DNA of 64,000 nucleotides. Origin: Achromobacter sp. MYb9 (lineage in GTDB: Bacteria > Pseudomonadota > Gammaproteobacteria > Burkholderiales > Burkholderiaceae_B). Below the pieces are notes generated by a model. That model worked only from the letters and a program-made list of their open reading frames with translations. It had not been told where the DNA came from and searched no databases. This document shows positions 17,645 to 24,450 of this stretch, one piece after another (position 1 is the first letter of the stretch; the number at the start of each line of letters is the position of its first letter). Both the position numbers and the translations under genes were made by a program. The stretch covers positions 62,001-126,000 of the forward strand of contig NZ_PCOQ01000005.1 of assembly GCF_002975275.1 (NCBI RefSeq). Direction: 5' to 3'.

Positions 17645-18681
17645 TCGTTGATGCCCTTGGTGCCGCGGCGCGCCAGGTATTTGTCCCAGTAGAAATCGTC
17701 GGCATTGGCTTTGCTGACGATGGACAGGCCGTTGTCCAGGAAGGGCACGGCCATCGGGTTGGTGCCGTTGCGCTTGGCGTCGTTCATGGGGTCGATCAAT
17801 TGCTGGTTGCGCGCCAGAAACAGCAGCATCATGCCCATATAGCCCTGCACGCCCTGGTTCGGATTGACGGACCCGTAGACTTCGCCCGACTTGATCATGT
17901 CCAGGATCTTGGCGTTCACATCGCAGCACAGCACCTTGATGTTCTTCTTGGTCTCGATGCTGGCCTGCGCCGCACCCAGCGCGGAGTTGGCTTCCGGCAT
18001 GAACAGCGCGGCCAGGCCCGGATTGGCCTGCGCCAGGCTCAAGGTGGCTTGATACGCCTTGTTGGGATCCTGGTTGCTGGCCGCGCGGCCCACCAGCTTC
18101 ATGCCCGGGTGCTTGGTCTTCATGCGGTTGATGAAGGCCGCGATGCGGCGGTCATGGTTGTCTTGCCCCGGATTCTCCAGCACGGCGTAATCGCCTTTGC
18201 CGTTCAATGCGGCAGCGATCGCATCGGCGGCCTGCGCGCCTTCGCGTTCGTTGTCGGACGTGACGAACGACACCCGCTTGGAATTGGGGGAGTCGGCGGC
18301 GAAGGTGACCACGGGAATGCCCATCGCCGCGGCGCGGTTGATGGGTTCAATGAACGGATCGGGGTTCATCGGATGCAGCAGAATGCCAGCGGGCTTGCGG
18401 GCAAGCTCCTGTTCGAACGACGCCAACTGTTTGTTGACGTCGTACTCGGGCGTGCCCGAGTAGCGCGTTTTGACGCCTAGCGTCTGGCCAAGCTGCTTCA
18501 TCATTTCATAGACCGGGAACCAGTACTCCACCCCGGACACCATGACGTTCATGACATAGACGTCGGTGGTGGCGCCTTTCAGGCCCGTGCCCGGCGAGGC
18601 CGTCGCGCTTTGCGCAAAGGCATTGGCTCCTGCCAGGCTGGCGCCCGCAGCGGCTACGGTCTTCAAGAAATCTCTTCTCAT
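17641..18681 (-). CDS. Sugar/polyol ABC transporter periplasmic binding protein
   Basis: ATG at 18681 has GGAG-like AAAAGGAG upstream. The protein begins MRRDFLKTVAAAGASLAGA, a twin-arginine-like or Sec signal ending near ANAFAQ; the frame extends 25 codons further up. The 346-residue product is a periplasmic-binding-protein-fold type I protein (VSGVEYWFPVYEMMKQLGQT, LLHPMNPDPFIEPINRAAA, NSALGAAQASIETKKNI). It is the first gene of the leftward operon, facing the kinase operon across a shared promoter region. The ligand is probably a pentose, tetritol or similar carbohydrate, judged only from the family and the linked kinase and dehydrogenase. Confidence 0.92.
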   Translation of the reverse strand: MRRDFLKTVAAAGASLAGANAFAQSATASPGTGLKGATTDVYVMNVMVSGVEYWFPVYEMMKQLGQTLGVKTRYSGTPEYDVNKQLASFEQELARKPAGILLHPMNPDPFIEPINRAAAMGIPVVTFAADSPNSKRVSFVTSDNEREGAQAADAIAAALNGKGDYAVLENPGQDNHDRRIAAFINRMKTKHPGMKLVGRAASNQDPNKAYQATLSLAQANPGLAALFMPEANSALGAAQASIETKKNIKVLCCDVNAKILDMIKSGEVYGSVNPNQGVQGYMGMMLLFLARNQQLIDPMNDAKRNGTNPMAVPFLDNGLSIVSKANADDFYWDKYLARRGTKGINE

Positions 18682-18762
18682 GTTGCGCTCCTTTTCCTCG
18701 CATTGATCCATTGCCTGTTGGCGTGGATACCCGGTGGTGGGCCTGAATTGGCTCAACTCGTT

Positions 18763-18772
18763 GTTATGACAT
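18763..18772. promoter_or_regulatory. Operator half, left copy of exact 10-bp inverted repeat
   Basis: GTTATGACAT is the exact reverse complement of 18851-18860. It contains GT-N4-AC, the general shape of GntR-family half-sites. It lies 82 nt upstream of the binding-protein start, so it can control the leftward transport operon. The likely ligand is the GntR/HutC-type regulator encoded at 22063. Confidence 0.6.
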
Positions 18773-18850
18773 CGATTGAACTATATGGCAGCGGAATTAT
18801 TTCTTTTACTAGGGGAAACACTGCTATCCTGCGGAAAATATCTGTAGACA

Positions 18851-18860
18851 ATGTCATAAC
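18851..18860. promoter_or_regulatory. Operator half, right copy, abutting the kinase start codon
   Basis: ATGTCATAAC mirrors 18763-18772 exactly, with centres 88 bp apart, and ends at the base before the kinase ATG. It occupies the place where a ribosome site should be, and no Shine-Dalgarno sequence is visible. Binding here would block transcription entry, and the mRNA may be leaderless. An extended -10-like TGCTATCCT lies at 18822-18830. Confidence 0.6.
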
Positions 18861-20351
18861 ATGAAAGCAGACATCTTCCTGGGTATCGACATGGGGTCCA
18901 CGGGCTTGAAGGCAGTTGCCTTCGAAGCCGGGACGGGAGCCACGCTGGCTGCGTCGGGTAGCGCAATGCCTTACCGGCATCTACCTGGCGGAGGCTGCGA
19001 GCTGCGGGCGGACGCCATCGACGCCGCGTTGATGCAGGCCTTGCGTGGCGTAGCCGAACAGCTGGGGCCGCGCGCGGCCCAGTTGCGCGCGCTGTGCTGC
19101 ACCGGGCATGGGGCGGGGCTGTACGCGCTGGACGAGCGGGGCGGGCTGCTGGCCGAGCGTGCCGTGGCTTCCACCGATCAGCGGGCGGCGGGCCGCGCGC
19201 GACGGCTGGCGCAGCAGTATGGGGACGCCTTGTATCAAGAGGTGGGCTGCCGGCCATGGGCGGGTCAGCCGAGCCTGGTCGCGGCGGAACTGTTCGGCGC
19301 GGAAGGTGGCGGGCAGCAGGTGATACGCCGCCTGTTGTTCGCCAAGGACTATCTGGGGTTTTTGCTTAGCGGAGAGATCGCGACCGACGCCAGCGATGCC
19401 AGCACCGCTGGCCTGCTGAGCCTGGAAGCCGGGACGTGGTCGGGGTTGGCGTTCGAGGCGGCCGGTTTGGCGGCATTGATGCCCGGAGCGTTACCGCCGA
19501 TCGTGCCCACGGGAACGGTGATCGGGCACCTGTTGCCCGCGCGCGCGGCGGCCTGCGGATTGCCCGCCGGCCTGCCCATCGCCATGGGGGCGATCGATCT
19601 GCTGGCTTCGCTGTCTGCCGTGGGCGCCGTGAAAAGCGGCCATGCCGTTGCCGTGTTCGGGACCTGGTGCGTGAACGCGGTGGTGGCGCCCGAGCACGAG
19701 CCCAAGCCGGAAGTCGGCGCGATCGTGCGCTACGGCCCGGCGGCGTCGCGGCTCTATCTTGAGAACAGCCCGTCATCCATGGCGAATGTGGCGTGGCTGG
19801 CGCGCACGCTGCAGTTCGACGACGCGGCCGCCGCGGTGGATGGCGCGATGTCGGTGCCGTTGGGCGCCGAGGGCCTGCGCTTCCTGCCGTTCATCAACGG
19901 GGGCGGCGTGGCGGCCGGCGCCGCGGCGGGGTTCATTGGGCTGAAAGGGCATCACGGCCGCGCGCACATGGCCCGGGCGGTGATCGACGGGGTGGCGGCA
20001 TTGCATGCCTGGCACCTGAAGCGTCTGGCTGCGCGTGGCCTGGGCGTGCCGGGGCGGGTGGCCGCCTTGGGCGGCGGCGCGCGTGATCCGCGGCTGGTGC
20101 GATTGCTGGCGGACTTCATGGGGCATCCGGTGGAGCGTTGCGGCGATGATGAGACCGGGGCGCGTGGGGCGGCTGGTTATGCCGCGATGTCGCAAGGGGC
20201 TTGCGCGGATGAGGTCTTGCCGGTGCGGTGCGTGGCAGAAGCGCCTGACGCCGCGACCTTGCAGGCCCATGCGGCGTTCTATTCGGAATTTGAAATGCTG
20301 ATCGGCAATATGGCGCCGGTGTTCGGGCAAATGGCGGGGCGCGCGCCATGA
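18861..20351 (+). CDS. FGGY-family carbohydrate kinase
   Basis: The 496-residue product has the actin-like fold of FGGY kinases. FLGIDMGSTGLKAVAFE is the N-terminal phosphate loop, ALCCTGHGAGLYALDE follows, and MGAIDLLASL contains the probable catalytic base Asp246. RVAALGGGARDPRLVRLLADF is the second-domain nucleotide motif. These kinases phosphorylate pentuloses, glycerol, erythritol or autoinducer-2. Pairing with a GlpD-like dehydrogenase, through an ATGA overlap, points to a polyol substrate that is phosphorylated and then oxidised, as in erythritol catabolism. It is the first gene of the rightward operon and starts directly at the operator repeat, without a recognisable ribosome site. 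Confidence 0.9.
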   Translation: MKADIFLGIDMGSTGLKAVAFEAGTGATLAASGSAMPYRHLPGGGCELRADAIDAALMQALRGVAEQLGPRAAQLRALCCTGHGAGLYALDERGGLLAERAVASTDQRAAGRARRLAQQYGDALYQEVGCRPWAGQPSLVAAELFGAEGGGQQVIRRLLFAKDYLGFLLSGEIATDASDASTAGLLSLEAGTWSGLAFEAAGLAALMPGALPPIVPTGTVIGHLLPARAAACGLPAGLPIAMGAIDLLASLSAVGAVKSGHAVAVFGTWCVNAVVAPEHEPKPEVGAIVRYGPAASRLYLENSPSSMANVAWLARTLQFDDAAAAVDGAMSVPLGAEGLRFLPFINGGGVAAGAAAGFIGLKGHHGRAHMARAVIDGVAALHAWHLKRLAARGLGVPGRVAALGGGARDPRLVRLLADFMGHPVERCGDDETGARGAAGYAAMSQGACADEVLPVRCVAEAPDAATLQAHAAFYSEFEMLIGNMAPVFGQMAGRAP

Positions 20352-22066
20352 CGACGGACGCCTTGCCCTATGTGCGCCCATCGGCGTTGGCGGGCCGCCA
20401 TTTTTCAACGGTGATTGTTGGCGCCGGCATCAACGGCGTGGGCGTGTTCCGCGATTTGTCCTTGCAGGGCGTGGACTGCCTGATCGTCGACAAGGGCGAC
20501 TTCGCGGCGGGCGCCAGCAGCGCGCCGTCGCGGATGATCCATGGCGGTCTGCGCTACCTGGAAAGCGGCGCATTCGCACTGGTGGCCGAAGCCACCCGCG
20601 AACGCAATCTGCTGCTGCGCAATGCGCCGCATCTGGTGCGTCCGCTGGAAACCGTCGTGCCGTTGTCCAGCCGGTTCGGCGGTTTGCTGGGCAGCATGTT
20701 GCGTTTTGCGGGGTTCACGGCGTCGCCCGGTGCGCGCGGCGTATTCGTGGTGGCGCTGGGCCTGCGCCTGTATGACCGGTTGGGGCGGCGCCAGCGAGTG
20801 ATGCCCGAACATCGCATCGCCCGGGCGTCGGCCGCGGACGGCGCCTTGTTTCGGGATACGGTTGGCTGGACGGCCACCTATTTCGACGCCTGGATCAGCC
20901 ATCCTGAATGGTTGATCATGGAACTGATGGCCGACGCGCATGCGGACCAACCCGCCTCGTTGGCCGCCAATTATTGCAATGTGACCGCTTGTCGCGGCAA
21001 GACGTTGAGCCTGCGCGATGAGATCACCGGCGAGACCGCCGAGGTCACCGCCGACACCGTGGTCAATGCCACGGGTGCCTGGCTGGACCGGTCGGCGGGC
21101 GTGCTTGAAGGGGCAGGCTCCCGCGTCATGGGCACGAAGGGGTCGCACCTGATCCTGGACCATCCCGCGCTACGCGCGGCGCTGGATGGGCGCATGGTGT
21201 ATTTCGAGGCGTCGGACGGCCGCGTCTGCATTGTTTATCCCTTCATGGACCGCGTGCTGGTCGGTTCCACCGACATTCCGGTCGACGATCCTGACCAGGC
21301 GGCGACCGAACCCGCCGAGATCGATTACCTGCTGGAAGTGTTGGGCGAGGTCTTTCCGCGGTTGCGTTTTGCGCGGGGGGACGTGGTCTACACTTACGTC
21401 GGCGTGCGCCCGCTGGCGTACTCCGATGCCGACAAGCCTGGCCAGATATCGCGCGATCACGCCGTGGTGGTGGACCCGCCGAACGCGGTGCGTGATGTGC
21501 CGCTGGTGTGTCTGGTGGGCGGTAAATGGACCACGTTCCGTTCGCTGGCGGAAATGGCCGCGAACCAGGTACTGACGCAACTGGGCCGGCCGCGCCTGCG
21601 CCTGACCGAGACGTTGGCCATCGGCGGCGGCGCGGACATGCCTGCGGACGGGAAAGCCAGGGAACAACGGGTCGATATGATCCAGCGCCGGTCCGGCTTG
21701 CCACGCGAGCGCATCGACGAACTGATGGGTCGCTACGGTTCGCGCGCGGGCGCGTTGGCGCGGTCCTTTGCCAGCGCGGGCGATGTTCCGCTGCGCCATG
21801 CGCCGGATTATTCCGAAGCCGAGATCCGCACGCTGTGCCAAGAGACCGGCGTGCAGCATCTGGCGGATCTGGTGATCCGCCGGACCCTGCTGGCGATACG
21901 CGGCCGGGTGACCGACGGCTTGCTGGCCGAACTGGCGGATCTGGCCGCGGCGGCGCTGGGGTGGACAGACACGCGCCGGCGCGACGAATGGCTGGCTTGC
22001 GCCGCTATCCTGCGCGACCGGCATTTTGTAGATATTGATTCGACTTCTAGCCTTATCACGACATGA
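20348..22066 (+). CDS. FAD-dependent glycerol-3-phosphate dehydrogenase-like protein (GlpD/EryB type)
   Basis: ATG at 20348 overlaps the kinase stop. The 572-residue product has the FAD dinucleotide motif VIVGAGINGVGVFRDLSLQG, followed by the GlpD signatures KGDFAAGASSAPSRMIHGGL and RYLESG. GTKGSHLILDHP, VLVGSTDIPVDDPDQ, GVRPLAYSD and VGGKWTTFRSLAE complete the GlpA/GlpD pattern, and the C-terminal domain is present. Family members oxidise glycerol-3-phosphate or erythritol phosphate at the inner membrane, passing electrons to quinone. The linked kinase and the aldolase on the other arm suggest that its substrate is a longer polyol phosphate made by the kinase. Confidence 0.9.
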   Translation: MTTDALPYVRPSALAGRHFSTVIVGAGINGVGVFRDLSLQGVDCLIVDKGDFAAGASSAPSRMIHGGLRYLESGAFALVAEATRERNLLLRNAPHLVRPLETVVPLSSRFGGLLGSMLRFAGFTASPGARGVFVVALGLRLYDRLGRRQRVMPEHRIARASAADGALFRDTVGWTATYFDAWISHPEWLIMELMADAHADQPASLAANYCNVTACRGKTLSLRDEITGETAEVTADTVVNATGAWLDRSAGVLEGAGSRVMGTKGSHLILDHPALRAALDGRMVYFEASDGRVCIVYPFMDRVLVGSTDIPVDDPDQAATEPAEIDYLLEVLGEVFPRLRFARGDVVYTYVGVRPLAYSDADKPGQISRDHAVVVDPPNAVRDVPLVCLVGGKWTTFRSLAEMAANQVLTQLGRPRLRLTETLAIGGGADMPADGKAREQRVDMIQRRSGLPRERIDELMGRYGSRAGALARSFASAGDVPLRHAPDYSEAEIRTLCQETGVQHLADLVIRRTLLAIRGRVTDGLLAELADLAAAALGWTDTRRRDEWLACAAILRDRHFVDIDSTSSLITT

Positions 22067-22818
22067 GCAGCCCCATTCCGACCCAAGACGTATTGGACCG
22101 CAGCGCCGGCGCCCCGCTCTGGACACAGTTCCGCGATGTGGTGCGCAGCAAGATCCTCCTGGGCGAGCTTGCCGTGGGGGCCAAGCTGCCCACCGAGGCC
22201 GAATTCGGCGAACAGTACGGCATTTCCCGCATCGTCGTCAGGGAGGCGTTGGCGGACCTGGTGCGCAATGGCCTGATCTACAAGATCCGCGGGCAGGGCG
22301 CTTTCGTGTCGGCGCGCGAACGCGACGAAGATTTCGTGTCGACGGTGCTGGGCTTTTCGGACGAAATGGCCCGCAAGGGCCGTACGGTCCGCACCCAAGT
22401 GCTGGTGCAGGAGCTGCGCGCGCCCACCGCGCAGGAAGCCTCGGCGTTGGCGCTGGCGGATACCGACATGGTGGTGGGGCTTAAGCGGCTGCGCAGTGTG
22501 GATGGCGAATTGCAGTTGCTGGTGGAAACCGCCGTGCCGGCGGATCTGGCGCCCGGCCTGCACCGCACGCGCCTGGAGAACCGTTCGCTGTATGACGTGC
22601 TGCGCCGGCAATACGGATTGCGCATCGTGCGCGCCGAGCGTTGGATCGACGCCGTGGCGCCTGACGCGCCAACGTGCGAACTATTGGGCATGGCCAGCGC
22701 GGAACCGCTGTTGCGCATTGAGTCCATTGCCTACGGATCGAATGGACGGCCGCTGGAATACTACCGGGCGTTGCACCGGTGCAAGTCCAGCCGGCTGCAC
22801 GTCCAGACGACGACCTAG
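22063..22818 (+). CDS. GntR-family transcriptional regulator, HutC/UTRA subfamily
   Basis: ATG at 22063 overlaps the dehydrogenase stop (ATGA), so regulator and enzymes are translated together. The 251-residue product has the GntR winged helix (GELAVGAKLPTEAEFGEQYG, ISRIVVREALADLVRNGLI, RGQGAFVS). A UTRA ligand domain of the HutC kind follows (VPADLAPGLHRTRLENRSLY, RIESIAYGSNGRPLEYYRAL). It is most likely the local repressor of both arms of the locus, acting at the inverted repeat 18763/18851, and is probably relieved by a pathway intermediate. The only evidence for the target is linkage and the GT-N4-AC form of the sites. Confidence 0.92.
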   Translation: MSSPIPTQDVLDRSAGAPLWTQFRDVVRSKILLGELAVGAKLPTEAEFGEQYGISRIVVREALADLVRNGLIYKIRGQGAFVSARERDEDFVSTVLGFSDEMARKGRTVRTQVLVQELRAPTAQEASALALADTDMVVGLKRLRSVDGELQLLVETAVPADLAPGLHRTRLENRSLYDVLRRQYGLRIVRAERWIDAVAPDAPTCELLGMASAEPLLRIESIAYGSNGRPLEYYRALHRCKSSRLHVQTTT

Positions 22819-22830
22819 GCCCGGCCTGGA

Positions 22831-23406
22831 TCAGAATACATTCAGCGCTCGCGCCACCCATAATGCCAGTCCGATGGCGATGCCGATCAGCAGCGTGCGT
22901 CGCAATCCCCCACCCGGGCGTACCGCGCCTGGCGATACGGACGGGTCGGCGGCGGCCATGCGCACGGCATCGTCCGCGGGGGCGGAGGGCACCGCGCCCG
23001 AGGCTTCCCGGTCCGGGTTGTCGGTTTCTATCGTGAATGCCGGCTTGCCTGAGGCGTCGGGCAGATCCTTGACGTCGATGCCGGCGTTTTTCAGCATATC
23101 CCACAGGCCGCTCAGGTCGTTGCCGCTGCGCAGCGCGTCGATGCGTTCGCGATCGGCGCGCGGGACCTCGTCCAGGCTGTCGTACTTGCGGCCGTTCACC
23201 GTGACGGCACCGTCCTTGATCTGGACTTTGAAGACTTCGCCGTTTTCAAGACCCGAGTAATTCCATTCCTGGCTGACGCTGACGCCGTCCATCCTGCTGT
23301 CCAGCAGGTCTTCGATGTGGACGCGCTGCTCGGGCGTGAGATCCGTGGTGGTGCTCCAGCTGCGCGTGGTTGTCGAACTGCGCCAAGTCTTCGTCTTGTC
23401 GTTCAT
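22831..23406 (-). CDS. Hypothetical protein with C-terminal membrane anchor
   Basis: I do not recognise this 191-residue protein. It starts with a Ser/Thr/Trp-rich segment holding a repeated pattern (WRSSTTTRSWSTTTD), then has a charged, probably folded region to about residue 120 (LDSRMDGVSVSQEWNYSGLE, GAVTVNGRKYDSLDEVP). A Pro/Ala/Asp-rich linker follows, with a single hydrophobic segment at the very end (RRTLLIGIAIGLALWVARAL). This topology suggests a tail-anchored inner-membrane protein facing the cytoplasm. There is no signal peptide. It converges on the GntR gene with 12 nt between the stops, and it is transcribed away from the dehydrogenase operon. The reading frame is clean, so I take it as real. 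Confidence 0.65.
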   Translation of the reverse strand: MNDKTKTWRSSTTTRSWSTTTDLTPEQRVHIEDLLDSRMDGVSVSQEWNYSGLENGEVFKVQIKDGAVTVNGRKYDSLDEVPRADRERIDALRSGNDLSGLWDMLKNAGIDVKDLPDASGKPAFTIETDNPDREASGAVPSAPADDAVRMAAADPSVSPGAVRPGGGLRRTLLIGIAIGLALWVARALNVF

Positions 23407-23734
23407 GGGGAGGGATCCGTTGCTGTTCCTGCCGCGAAATATACAGAATCCGTTAATCCGCTTGTCAGGAAAGTCCGATTTTTCGGACTTCTTACATTGT
23501 CCTTAATGCAAAAGATATTTTCATGTCAAGAAAATTGAACTGATATGGTCTTTGGAGCAGATCAGATGCGCGAAAAGGCGCATAATGCCGGCACCTTCTC
23601 TTACGTCCCTTTTCAAGAGCAGGTCCAATTTTCTGTAAGCAAAGAGCGTGTTGTCACTAGCTCGGCAGTTCGTGTTTCCAGGTTTCATGTTCGGTAGCGC
23701 GCTAGGACAACTTGGAGTATTCACGGAGATGTCT
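23407..23734. other. Divergent intergenic region upstream of GMC dehydrogenase operon
   Basis: About 330 bp, comparatively AT-rich from 23440 to 23660, with no convincing gene. It contains a perfect 8-bp stem with a TTTT loop at 23471-23490 and probably the promoters of both flanking genes. I see no riboswitch signature. Confidence 0.5.
23471..23490. promoter_or_regulatory. Perfect hairpin / inverted repeat in divergent promoter region
   Basis: AAGTCCGA (23471-23478) and TCGGACTT (23483-23490) are exact complements around TTTT. No T-tract follows, and it lies upstream of both flanking genes rather than after one. An operator or 5' UTR stem-loop is therefore more likely than a terminator. Confidence 0.4.
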
Positions 23735-24448
23735 ATGACGGAAGATGCAAAGCCGCGCCGGCGGTTTCTGCAAGCGCTGGCCATTGTGCCGGCGTCGACG
23801 TTGGCGGTAGGCGGCTTGACCACGGCCTGTACCAGCGGCGATGACGGCAAAACCGCCCAGGCGGCCAAGCCCTACGCACCCACCTATTTCACCCAGCCCG
23901 AATGGACCTTCATCGTGGCGGCCGTGGATCATCTGATCCCCGCCGACGATTACGGTCCGGGCGCCATTGCCGCTGGCGTGCCCGAGTTCATCGACCGCCA
24001 GATGGAAACGCCTTTCGGCCACGGCAAGCTCTGGTACATGGAGGGCCCGTTCCATACGGATCAGGTGCCGGAACTGGGTTACCAGCTGAACCAGAATCCC
24101 CGCCAGGTCTACCGCCACGGCATCGAGGCCTGCAACGCCTGGTGCGTGAAGACGCATGGCAAGGTATACGCCGAGCTGGACAAGGCGCTGCAGGAACAGA
24201 TCCTGAAGGATCTCCAGGGCGGCAAGATCCGGTTTGATACCGTGCCCGCCACGACGTTCTTCAGCTTCCTCCTGTCCAACACCAAGGAAGGGTTCTTTGC
24301 CGATCCGATCTACGGCGGCAACAAGAACATGGTGGGTTGGAAGATGGTGGGCTTTCCCGGCGCGCGCGCCGACTATATGGACTGGGTCGACCAGCCCAAT
24401 GTGAAGTACCCCTATGGCCCCGTGTCGATCTCTGGGGAGAAGGGTTAA
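23735..24448 (+). CDS. GMC dehydrogenase small (gamma) subunit, gluconate 2-dehydrogenase subunit 3 family
   Basis: ATG at 23735 is chosen because GGAG at 23725-23728 is six bases upstream; ATG at 23729 would add two residues. The 237-residue product starts with a twin-arginine signal (KPRRRFLQALAIVPAS) ending near a cysteine-containing TTACTSGD stretch. The rest matches the gluconate_2-dh3 family (FTQPEWTFIVAAVDHLIPAD, GPGAIAAGVPEFIDRQME, FFSFLLSNTKEGFFADPIYG, YMDWVDQP). By family knowledge this subunit carries the Tat signal for the whole complex and helps mature the flavoprotein. It is the first gene of a three-gene operon; the large subunit follows two bases after its stop. Confidence 0.9.
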   Translation: MTEDAKPRRRFLQALAIVPASTLAVGGLTTACTSGDDGKTAQAAKPYAPTYFTQPEWTFIVAAVDHLIPADDYGPGAIAAGVPEFIDRQMETPFGHGKLWYMEGPFHTDQVPELGYQLNQNPRQVYRHGIEACNAWCVKTHGKVYAELDKALQEQILKDLQGGKIRFDTVPATTFFSFLLSNTKEGFFADPIYGGNKNMVGWKMVGFPGARADYMDWVDQPNVKYPYGPVSISGEKG

Positions 24449-24450
24449 TC

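Noticed and set aside
13232-20351. An lsr-type autoinducer-2 uptake and processing operon
   Set aside because: The LsrF-like aldolase and FGGY kinase invite this, but there is a single permease instead of LsrC/LsrD, no LsrG or LsrR, and a GlpD-like dehydrogenase is present, which fits polyol catabolism better.
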